From: Crocinitomicaceae bacterium
GTDB lineage: Bacteria; Bacteroidota; Bacteroidia; Flavobacteriales_D; Crocinitomicaceae
Length of the DNA stretch: 5,866 nt
Assembly (NCBI GenBank): GCA_030830385.1
Contig: JAURNA010000248.1
Coordinates: 1 to 5,866 of the forward strand
Direction of reading: 5' to 3'
Part shown: positions 1 to 5,866 of the stretch, in pieces
Position numbering within the stretch: position 1 is the stretch's first letter
Layout of the letters: each line of letters opens with the position of its first letter
The notes under the pieces: generated by a model
Told to the model about the DNA's origin: nothing
Seen by the model: only the letters and a program-made list of their open reading frames with translations
Databases searched by the model: none
Position numbers and translations under genes: made by a program

Positions 1-1
1 T

Positions 2-3000
2 ATCATCGTCTATCCGTATGGGTCTAAATACAGTTACTCAACAGTTGACAAATTTGGGAATCCTACGTTCCAAACCAATAACGATGATGTATTCGTTGAA
101 GGGAAATTTGATGAAAAGGGAAGACCGATTGCTCAACTGAATGCATATGGGAATATTGCCATGGAACAAGAGTATTATGAAAACCCGGATTGGCTGACAG
201 AAGCAAATCATATCACGGAGCGTTCATGGGTCGAAAATGGCATCTACACAGAATCTCGCTTTTACATCGATGGATTTGGCAAAACCAAACAAATGATGGT
301 TGCCGATCACGAGCGGAACGCTAGAATCATTGCAGAAAATAACGAGTTTGATTCCAAGGGGTTTCCGTTAAAATCGTTCAAACCTTATGCCGTTGTTGGA
401 TCGAACCTAAATAACGATTGGAACAAAGATGCAGATCAGGAGGTATTTGTACTGCACTCTTCAAACAATGCTTTCACCACGGCTACCTATGAGCCCAAAC
501 CAGAGATGAAGTTGTCTACGATGACAGAACCATACAGACCTGGAGAATCCGCCGTGACATCGTTCCAACAGGATTATGTGAATACAACTACCCTCAATGC
601 CCCATTTGGATTATTCCCAGGGACACAAAGTTATGCACCCGGCACCTTGTTGATTCATGAATTACAGAATGCAAATGGTAATACTGTAAAGTCTTACATG
701 GATAATCTGGGAAGAGTGATCATGGAAGAACATGAAATCGGAACGGATCACATTCAGAATACCGATGGTTCGATTACCTACACAACCGGAAACCACGTTG
801 CACGAACCTGGTTTGTGTATGATGCCGCAAGTCGAATCGTGAAAGTCGTTGACCCATCTGGGAAACAGAGCGATTACGAATACAATAGTCTAGGCGTCGT
901 TGTGAGAAAAACTACTCCAGACAAAGGTGCGGCTGAAATGCGTTACGACAAATACGGACAGATTCGTTTCATAAAAGATCAAAAGGACTTTGATGCCGTT
1001 GCCAGCAATACCTGGGGAACTGATCAATTCATGTACAACAAGTACGACGAATGGGGCCGCATTATTGAATCTGGACAGTACACTGTTGCACCCAACTCAG
1101 CAACTGTCCCTGATCCCATGAATCCACCGTTCCCAACCATCGGGTTTTTTGACGATTACACCTATATCGACAATCAGTTTTGGCCGAATGAAACGAGTCC
1201 GTTGGTTCAGTTGCATCAGAAATTCGACTTTGACGATGACCGAAGCCGTTTCAACAGTAACAGCCTGATTCAGGAAATGGTGTATGATCAACATACGTTA
1301 CAAACTGATTTCACCTATTTCGCTGGAAAAACGGATCGAAAGGTATTTGAATACATGGCAGACGGACAACTGGCATCTTGTGATTATCTGTACGATGGAC
1401 TGATTAATGCATTCGGACTTTCGCATTCAATGGAGTACCTATACAATGATTTGAGGATTCCGAATGGAAAGAAATACGTCCACCCTACCAATTCGTTCTA
1501 TAACTTCGAGTGGCATACGGAGCTAGACAATTTCGCACGTCCCGCAGTGAATTCGAGTATTCACGATGGTACAACAACTGAGACTGGTAAACTCTATTAC
1601 GATGTTCTTGGCAACCTGCTCATGCACGGATACGGAGATAACAACAACCCAAATGACCCGCATATCGATTACTGTTCTTACAAACATGACATCCGCGACC
1701 AAGTCGTGAATAACATGTCGAAGAACTTCCGTATTGGCCTACGATATGATCCACACGGAAACATTACAGATCAATTCTGGAGCAGTGAGTATTTTGATCC
1801 AACCAATGTGAATTATGGTATTGGTGAAACATCGGTGATGAATCAGTACCACTATTACTACGATAAAATGAATCGCTTGATCGGAGCGGATTATCAAGAA
1901 GCTACAATTACACAGGATGTCTTTGGCTTCTATGACAATATTGTGGGCAATATTCCGAATGATTTCATTTGCTCAGTGAATGAACAAGCATTCAAGACGC
2001 ACCAAAAACCTGTGTTGGATGAATTGCTTGCCAACGTTAAGCAAGGAAATGACGTGAAACAGTCGAAAGAAGCGCTGAACGAAATGAAAGCGCTCAAAGT
2101 GGAGTACATTCGCTACAATATCCCTTATAGTCAAATGACCGACGCGCAGAAAACGGATTTTCTCAATGAGTACATTTCCAAAATGGAGAAGACAAAATTG
2201 AACGGGCTCTCTTACGAGGCATATCGCGCGGAGAAAGAAGGTGATGCGGCGCACCTGAATGCGATTAAAGGGGAAACGCCAACTCCCACATTGATGAAGT
2301 ACACCAAAGGATTTCTGGAAACACTTCCCTTCATTCAAAACATTCAGTGCGATTTGAACCCGAATTCAACTGTGTATGGTTATTTGCCAACCTTCCCGTT
2401 CCCAACAACGGTAACGAATGTAACGCCATACGATGTAGCATATTGGCACACCGAAAACGGAAACCTAACAGATTTGAATCGCAATGATGATACAGGAGTG
2501 AAAACCGAACAGGATTATTCATACAGCGGCTCGTCGAATCAACTTTCAAATGTACAATGGGGGCAACCGGGTCAAATCGGTGCTGCAAACGAGACGCACT
2601 CCATGACCTATGATGCATGCGGAAACATTATTCAGGAGTCTTACGATAACCTGTTGCCCGCATCTCCCATTATCTCGGTTGGCAGCCCTACTTCAACCTT
2701 TGCATACGACGATTACGACGATATGCCGGTTTCTATAACCAATGGTATAACAGTTAATTACCGTTACGACATTTCTGGTCAGCGCCTGGTAAAAGACATT
2801 TCTTCAAATGATCAGGAGTATTATCTTGATGGAGTGATTGTGAATCAAAACGACGAAGTAAAGAGTTATCAAACGCCCGAAGGGTATGCGACTCCAAATC
2901 CCGGTGGAAGCCTGGACTATTTCTATGTTGTACGCGACTGGTTGGGAACCAATCGGGAAGTAATGGATGCTTCCGGAACAATTCTCAATGCCCAGGATCA

Positions 3001-3925
3001 CTATCCTTTCGGGAAGTTAATGCCTGGACGAATTATGGTGACAGACGCCGAAGGAAAACGCTATCAGTATACGGGGCATGAATTCGATGACGAAACGGGA
3101 TACGGTTATCACGGCGCCCGATACTACAACCGTGAATTGGGGCGTTATATGAATGTGGATCGGTTTGCAGAGAAATTTATGGCGCAGTCTCCTTATGTGT
3201 ATGCTGGGGATATGCCGGTTACTGCGATTGATGTAAATGGTGATAGTATATGGATAGTATACCAGTGGAAGTATAATAATGAATGGAAATTAAAACAAGT
3301 TCGTTACAAAAATGGTGTTCTCTATAACCCAGATGGCACAAAATGGGATGGAGAGGGAACAGGTAAAACTTTCTTTAACCGTGTTAAAACTCATTTGGAT
3401 GACTTGAAAAAGGATCATAAAAAACTGAAAGAAATGGTTAAGTTTTTGGACAAAGACGATGGCTCGCATTATATAAGCAATCGTGAAAATGTCGGACACG
3501 GTTATAAGGATTCATACAATGCACGTAACGCTGTTAACGGCAGCTATAAATCAGCGAGTAACAGAAGATTATCAGCAGGTGAAGGTATAGGTAACTGGCA
3601 AAATGGCACTTGGACCACATATGATATTAATAGACACACGGATTCCAGTTGGGACCCCAGTACCAAAAAATCTGATTTAAAGGGGAATGCCCGTTATTCG
3701 CACCCAAGAGCGGATTTAGGACATGAATTGTATCACGCAATGGACTGGCATGATGATAACCCAGCTAACGAAAATGATCGTATCACAAAAATTGCAGGTA
3801 TTAAGCTAAGTGAAATCCGAGCTGTTCAAATGGAGAATCTCGTTCTTAAAAGTTTAAAAAAACCAATTCGTGTCCGTTATGGTGGGCTACCGATTCCTGA
3901 AAATTACTTGAATGAATTCAATTAA
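2..3925 (+). CDS. RHS/YD-repeat polymorphic toxin with M91-like metallopeptidase tip (5' partial)
   Basis: This is a large RHS-family toxin, expected to enclose its C-terminal effector in a YD-repeat shell and deliver it to competing cells. The frame is open from base 2. The ATG at 161 is internal, since the 53 upstream codons continue the same repeat style (KFDEKGRPIAQLNAYGN), so the true start lies outside the window. Visible parts in order are: IDGFGKTKQ near 266-292, a DNLGRV motif near 701-718, YD repeats from 818 to about 985, more YD motifs near 1040-1900 (YYDKMNRLIGA), a helix-rich non-YD insertion at about 1964-2430, resumed repeats (YDACGNI near 2608, YRYDISGQRLV near 2759), and the RHS core from about 2918 (RDWLGTNRE, YPFGK, YQYTGHEFDDETGYGYHGAR) to GDS at 3239-3247. 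A 225-residue variable tip follows. The RHS-core assignment is firm. The secretion route cannot be read from this window. The last 14 bases overlap the downstream immunity gene. Confidence 0.95.
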   Translation: MIVYPYGSKYSYSTVDKFGNPTFQTNNDDVFVEGKFDEKGRPIAQLNAYGNIAMEQEYYENPDWLTEANHITERSWVENGIYTESRFYIDGFGKTKQMMVADHERNARIIAENNEFDSKGFPLKSFKPYAVVGSNLNNDWNKDADQEVFVLHSSNNAFTTATYEPKPEMKLSTMTEPYRPGESAVTSFQQDYVNTTTLNAPFGLFPGTQSYAPGTLLIHELQNANGNTVKSYMDNLGRVIMEEHEIGTDHIQNTDGSITYTTGNHVARTWFVYDAASRIVKVVDPSGKQSDYEYNSLGVVVRKTTPDKGAAEMRYDKYGQIRFIKDQKDFDAVASNTWGTDQFMYNKYDEWGRIIESGQYTVAPNSATVPDPMNPPFPTIGFFDDYTYIDNQFWPNETSPLVQLHQKFDFDDDRSRFNSNSLIQEMVYDQHTLQTDFTYFAGKTDRKVFEYMADGQLASCDYLYDGLINAFGLSHSMEYLYNDLRIPNGKKYVHPTNSFYNFEWHTELDNFARPAVNSSIHDGTTTETGKLYYDVLGNLLMHGYGDNNNPNDPHIDYCSYKHDIRDQVVNNMSKNFRIGLRYDPHGNITDQFWSSEYFDPTNVNYGIGETSVMNQYHYYYDKMNRLIGADYQEATITQDVFGFYDNIVGNIPNDFICSVNEQAFKTHQKPVLDELLANVKQGNDVKQSKEALNEMKALKVEYIRYNIPYSQMTDAQKTDFLNEYISKMEKTKLNGLSYEAYRAEKEGDAAHLNAIKGETPTPTLMKYTKGFLETLPFIQNIQCDLNPNSTVYGYLPTFPFPTTVTNVTPYDVAYWHTENGNLTDLNRNDDTGVKTEQDYSYSGSSNQLSNVQWGQPGQIGAANETHSMTYDACGNIIQESYDNLLPASPIISVGSPTSTFAYDDYDDMPVSITNGITVNYRYDISGQRLVKDISSNDQEYYLDGVIVNQNDEVKSYQTPEGYATPNPGGSLDYFYVVRDWLGTNREVMDASGTILNAQDHYPFGKLMPGRIMVTDAEGKRYQYTGHEFDDETGYGYHGARYYNRELGRYMNVDRFAEKFMAQSPYVYAGDMPVTAIDVNGDSIWIVYQWKYNNEWKLKQVRYKNGVLYNPDGTKWDGEGTGKTFFNRVKTHLDDLKKDHKKLKEMVKFLDKDDGSHYISNRENVGHGYKDSYNARNAVNGSYKSASNRRLSAGEGIGNWQNGTWTTYDINRHTDSSWDPSTKKSDLKGNARYSHPRADLGHELYHAMDWHDDNPANENDRITKIAGIKLSEIRAVQMENLVLKSLKKPIRVRYGGLPIPENYLNEFN
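3083..3244 (+). repeat. RHS-core 3' end, copy 1 (in the full-length toxin)
   Basis: These 54 codons of RHS core, from FDDETGYG to DVNGD, are repeated at 4898-5059 with no indels. I count 16 mismatches in 162 bases by eye, most of them synonymous. The protein differs at three positions only: Arg to stop, Val to Ile and Ile to Val. Two long identical tracts lie at 3134-3168 (35 bases) and 3176-3217 (42 bases). Similarity stops abruptly after the GAT codon at 3242-3244, although the next residue, Ser, is conserved with a different codon. Confidence 0.95.
3248..3922 (+). other. Variable C-terminal toxin domain, M91/NleD-like zinc metallopeptidase
   Basis: This is the 225-residue tip of the RHS protein, beginning directly after the conserved VNGDS junction. 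It has an aromatic start (IWIVYQWKY), an LYNPDGTKW segment, a lysine-rich helical stretch at about 3380-3450, and an HExxH motif, HELYH, at 3722-3736, set in a GHELYHAMDW context. A SEIRAVQMEN motif follows. Its first Glu (3812-3814) lies 26 residues after the second His and is a good candidate third zinc ligand. The closing IRVRYGG element resembles the end of M91-type effector peptidases fused to RHS proteins. The family link comes from recalled motif patterns and not from a search. The inferred activity is zinc-dependent proteolysis in the target cell, with unknown substrate. The tip looks more AT-rich than the core, consistent with a separately acquired cassette. Confidence 0.8.
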
Positions 3926-4475
3926 AATAACCATACTTCTTTTTGCAATTATAGGTTGCACTTCTCGTCATATTAATGAGGTTAAAAAAGAGAATCATTG
4001 TGACGATATGGATTTTCTGCATTGTGCTCTCACTGATTATGGGGTAAGTAGTTGTCTAATTCCGGTAAGATTGCCTCAAGTCGAGGGTGGCGTCTTAATT
4101 ATAGAAAATGACATTTTCTATAGAATATTTGAGAAGAGTGATAATCTCTCGGAAGAAGAGTATGAACAGATGATGTTAACTATACTTTCCGGCGAGCAAG
4201 AGGCATTGATTCCTGACTCCCTGGTTAATTTATTGGAAAATTTGTTTTTGTCTGATTCAATTATCGCAAGTGAGGAGCATTATATAGATGGATATATGGA
4301 ACAATATTTCACCTTGGATACGATATTGAACCATTATAAAAACAATCAGCCCATACCAGAAGATAAAGCCAGGGTAATGGCCTTTCATCTTTTCAAGAGG
4401 AGGTATTTAATGGAGCTGGATGAAAATACCGGAGCATATGTCCTCACTCAGTGTAAATATTACTGTGATGATTAA
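3912..4475 (+). CDS. Predicted lipoprotein, putative immunity protein to the metallopeptidase tip
   Basis: This 187-residue protein begins at an ATG inside the last codons of the toxin gene, overlapping it by 14 bases in another frame. That favours co-expression by translational coupling; I see no clear Shine-Dalgarno sequence. The N-terminus is a lipoprotein signal: a Lys at residue 5, the hydrophobic run ITILLFAIIG, and a lipobox-like AIIGC with the lipidated Cys at residue 16. The mature part is acidic and contains five further Cys (30, 38, 48, 181, 185), compatible with disulfides outside the cytoplasm. I do not recognise a family. The immunity role is inferred from position directly after a polymorphic toxin tip, small size and lower GC than the RHS core. 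A lipoprotein immunity protein implies neutralisation in the periplasm or at a membrane. An unrelated cargo lipoprotein is the main alternative. Confidence 0.8.
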   Translation: MNSIKITILLFAIIGCTSRHINEVKKENHCDDMDFLHCALTDYGVSSCLIPVRLPQVEGGVLIIENDIFYRIFEKSDNLSEEEYEQMMLTILSGEQEALIPDSLVNLLENLFLSDSIIASEEHYIDGYMEQYFTLDTILNHYKNNQPIPEDKARVMAFHLFKRRYLMELDENTGAYVLTQCKYYCDD

Positions 4476-4628
4476 TTCTCCGGTTGACCACCACTTGATT
4501 GATTGAGGAAATACTCGGGTAAGTAGAGTGGTAAAGTAAAATTATATCAGTAAACCTCTTCGAACATATTATGGGGGGCACAGAATTCCTTACAAATACT
4601 TGCAGTAAGCTAATAGAGTCCTTTGAGC
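4476..4628 (+). other. Spacer with no identifiable gene
   Basis: This spacer lies between the immunity gene and the broken lipoprotein gene. Stop codons interrupt the frames in its first half. A short open frame starts at 4571 and overlaps the next feature (see findings). A six-base inverted repeat (ACCACT at 4490-4495, AGTGGT at 4527-4532) encloses a 31-base loop without a following T run, so it is not a convincing terminator. I see no promoter matching the Bacteroidota consensus. The spacer is probably debris of an older cassette. Confidence 0.5.
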
Positions 4629-4967
4629 ATGAAGATGACGATGCATTTCTCGCTAACTATTCTGGTAATTCCTTTGTTTATGATCACGGCATGTTCTTTG
4701 GAACAAACGGAAAATGTCATTAGCGAGAGCGTGGACGAATAAATAGCTGATTACGAGGTCACTGAGTGCCTGAACAATATCCCTAATGCCATATGGCATA
4801 TTTTTCTTCATGACAAAACGAGTGAAAACTTCACCTATATAAACGGATGGCAACTTCAGAACTATTTGAAAGCCAAATTTGATTGGGACAATGAAAATTC
4901 GACGATGAAACCGGGTACGGCTATCACGGTGCCTGATACTACAACCGCGAATTGGGGCGTTATATGA
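4629..4967 (+). pseudogene. Broken lipoprotein gene, probable orphan immunity remnant
   Basis: In frame 3, an ATG at 4629 opens a typical lipoprotein signal: MKMTMH, then the hydrophobic run FSLTILVIPLFMITA, then Cys at residue 22 (lipobox ITAC), followed by a polar linker SLEQTENVISESVDE. A TAA at 4740-4742 ends it after 37 codons. The same frame then stays open to a TGA at 4965-4967 and encodes protein-like sequence, including TECLNNIPNAIWHIFLHD and NGWQLQNYLKAKFDWDNEN. From about 4898 this frame reads the RHS-core repeat out of register, so the original C-terminus is lost. The gene therefore has a premature stop and a truncated, fused 3' end. Its likely origin is the immunity gene of a toxin tip no longer present. 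I do not recognise its family. The stop could also mark a larger internal deletion. Confidence 0.6.
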
Positions 4968-5059
4968 ATGTGGATCGGTTTGCGGAGAAGTTTATGGCGC
5001 AGTCTCCTTATGTGTATGCTGGGGATATGCCGATAACTGCCGTGGATGTGAATGGTGAT
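4898..5059 (+). repeat. RHS-core 3' end, copy 2 (displaced, with nonsense codon)
   Basis: This is a second copy of the RHS-core end, in the same window frame as copy 1 at an offset of 1815 bases throughout. The CGA (Arg) at 3119-3121 in copy 1 is TGA at 4934-4936 here, a single C-to-T change inside the conserved GARYYN motif. Just upstream, GAATTC of copy 1 corresponds to GAAAATTC here, a two-base difference at the edge of the homology. It is the homology arm of a spare toxin cassette. Confidence 0.95.
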
Positions 5060-5776
5060 TCAACCTTTGTGACGAAGAATGATGATGGAACATATAAGGT
5101 TATAGGGGGAACCACTGAAGGGAATCACAACGGAATCTTTATCAAGAATGAGGACGGAACGATTGGTGAAATGATCGGTTATTCGTTAACTCCACAGTCA
5201 TTCTTTTGTTCTGATTGCGGAGAAAGTGGTGAATGGATGGGAACCATTGACGTCGCGGATCAATCGGGAAGGGATTTTTTGAATGACAATTTCGGTAAAA
5301 ATGGAATTCCGAGTATAATTTCGTATATGTATAACGGAACAGCGGGAAAGAAATATGATTTCAAAAGAACGGGAAATGGAGACGCAACCGTATATCACAC
5401 CGAAGAAGATTATTATCGCGGAATGCCAATTATGGATAAGGTAAATAACCAACGCATATATGCCTCTGCGAGAGATGTAGGAAATGTTGGGGCAGGAATT
5501 GTAGCAGGATATAATGGTATGCACTGGGATGAAGCGAGGGCAGGTTTTGACGGACTCGAGACATACCAGTCCTACAGTGAAACGGGTACACTTAAATGGA
5601 AAACGGAAACCGCATCTACCCAATATGGACAAAGAGTCGGAATGGAATTAGGAGAGAAACTTCTTAAGGCCTACGAGAAACAAACTAACGCGAACCTTGA
5701 AAGAGTAAGTGGAATAGGCCAGCTAAACGACGGCAGAATTCCTAAAAGAGACTGTAAACTAAACTCTGTCCGTTGA
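4952..5776 (+). CDS. Orphan RHS-tip toxin cassette with an unrecognised C-terminal domain
   Basis: This is the open part of a displaced RHS tip. Codons up to GDS at 5054-5062 match the end of the full RHS core, and the following 237 residues are unlike the first tip. No convincing start exists: the frame is closed upstream by TGA at 4934-4936, and TTG at 4952 and ATG at 4964 both fall inside core sequence (LGRYMNVD). It is best read as a silent cassette that becomes expressed only after recombination onto the full gene. The tip has a beta-rich, Gly/Asn-rich first half (GTYKVIGGTTEGNHNGIF), a CSDC pair at 5207-5218, a KKYDFKRTGNGD segment, and a distinctive block at 5462-5570 (ASARDVGNVGAGIVAG, then ARAGFDGLETYQ), then ASTQYGQRVGM. 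The block recalls conserved tips of other Bacteroidota RHS proteins and loosely the DFGN/AG style of Ntox44-like toxins. I cannot assign an activity. Confidence 0.75.
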   Translation: MGRYMNVDRFAEKFMAQSPYVYAGDMPITAVDVNGDSTFVTKNDDGTYKVIGGTTEGNHNGIFIKNEDGTIGEMIGYSLTPQSFFCSDCGESGEWMGTIDVADQSGRDFLNDNFGKNGIPSIISYMYNGTAGKKYDFKRTGNGDATVYHTEEDYYRGMPIMDKVNNQRIYASARDVGNVGAGIVAGYNGMHWDEARAGFDGLETYQSYSETGTLKWKTETASTQYGQRVGMELGEKLLKAYEKQTNANLERVSGIGQLNDGRIPKRDCKLNSVR

Positions 5777-5804
5777 GTTAAAAACCCAAAATGTAATTTT
5801 AACT
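5776..5804 (+). repeat. AT-rich inverted repeat after the orphan tip
   Basis: AGTTAAAA at 5776-5783 and TTTTAACT at 5797-5804 form a perfect eight-base stem around a 13-base loop, starting at the last base of the stop codon. The stem has a single G-C pair and no strong T run follows, so it would be a weak terminator at best. It may be chance in AT-rich sequence. Confidence 0.25.
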
Positions 5805-5818
5805 TAAGAACGGATATT

Positions 5819-5866
5819 ATGACACCAGAAGAATTAGCAGAATTAGAATCAAAAGCGTTAAGTCAA
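5819..5866 (+). CDS. Start of a gene, putative immunity protein for the second tip (3' partial)
   Basis: An ATG at 5819, 42 bases after the orphan toxin stop, opens a frame that runs to the window edge. The 16 visible residues, MTPEELAELESKALSQ, are acidic and helical in character. They show no signal peptide, so a cytoplasmic protein is expected, unlike the lipoproteins at 3912 and 4629. The immunity role is inferred only from its place directly after a polymorphic toxin tip. Too little is visible to recognise a family. Confidence 0.65.
   Translation, partial: MTPEELAELESKALSQ

Noticed and set aside
1973..2338. Minus-strand open frame of 121 codons inside the RHS gene
   Set aside because: It is the antisense shadow of the RHS insertion. 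It has no start context, and the plus-strand frame is continuous and protein-like here.
4490..4532. Inverted repeat ACCACT/AGTGGT after the lipoprotein gene as a terminator
   Set aside because: The stem is only six bases, the loop is 31 bases, and no T run follows.
4952..4966. TTG 4952 or ATG 4964 as a genuine start of the orphan tip
   Set aside because: Both codons lie inside sequence nearly identical to the core of the full toxin, where they encode internal Leu and Met, and no ribosome-binding site is visible.
3083..5059. Composite transposon or insertion sequence bounded by the two direct repeats
   Set aside because: The repeats are coding RHS-core sequence, and no transposase or terminal inverted repeats are present. 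Toxin-cassette duplication explains them.
5207..5218. CSDC pair in the second tip as a zinc ribbon
   Set aside because: Only one CxxC pair is present. The only other Cys is near the C-terminus, so a four-ligand zinc site is not supported.
5198..5632. Minus-strand open frame of 144 codons opposite the second toxin tip
   Set aside because: The plus-strand frame continues from conserved RHS core, with a coherent toxin-tip composition. The minus frame is Cys/Ile/Ser-rich and shadow-like.

Overview
The window looks like an accessory locus from a Bacteroidota genome, probably a Flavobacteriales-type organism. This rests on the style of the RHS/YD-repeat protein, the moderate-to-low GC content, the absence of clear Shine-Dalgarno sequences, and lipoprotein immunity genes. 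No species can be named from the sequence alone. Every gene I can support is on the + strand.

Layout. (1) Positions 2-3925 hold the 3' part of a very large RHS/YD-repeat polymorphic toxin whose reading frame runs in from beyond the left edge. It ends with the conserved RHS core, a sharp junction at GDS, and a 225-residue variable tip carrying an HELYH zinc-metallopeptidase motif (M91/NleD-like). (2) Positions 3912-4475 overlap the toxin by 14 bases and encode a predicted lipoprotein, the likely cognate immunity protein. (3) Positions 4476-4628 hold nothing I can identify with confidence. (4) Positions 4629-4967 hold a broken second lipoprotein gene, with an intact signal peptide and lipobox, an in-frame TAA after 37 codons, and a 3' end that runs out of frame into a copy of the RHS core. 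It is probably an orphan immunity remnant. (5) Positions 4898-5776 hold a displaced copy of the last 54 codons of the RHS core (146 of 162 bases identical by eye, no indels) fused to a different 237-residue tip. A TGA interrupts this copy. (6) A 42-base gap leads to position 5819, where a gene starts and leaves the window after 16 codons. It is probably the immunity gene for the second tip.

How it works together. This is the arrangement known for contact-dependent polymorphic toxins: one full-length toxin with its immunity gene, followed by promoterless spare toxin-tip/immunity cassettes that carry a short stretch of core homology. Recombination between the two core copies would replace the metallopeptidase tip with the second tip in frame (offset 1815 bases, a multiple of three). 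It would delete the current toxin tip, its immunity gene and the broken lipoprotein gene. The most notable points are the nonsense codon that silences the spare cassette while leaving long identical tracts downstream for recombination, the broken lipoprotein gene, the unrecognised second tip, and a helix-rich insertion in the RHS shell.
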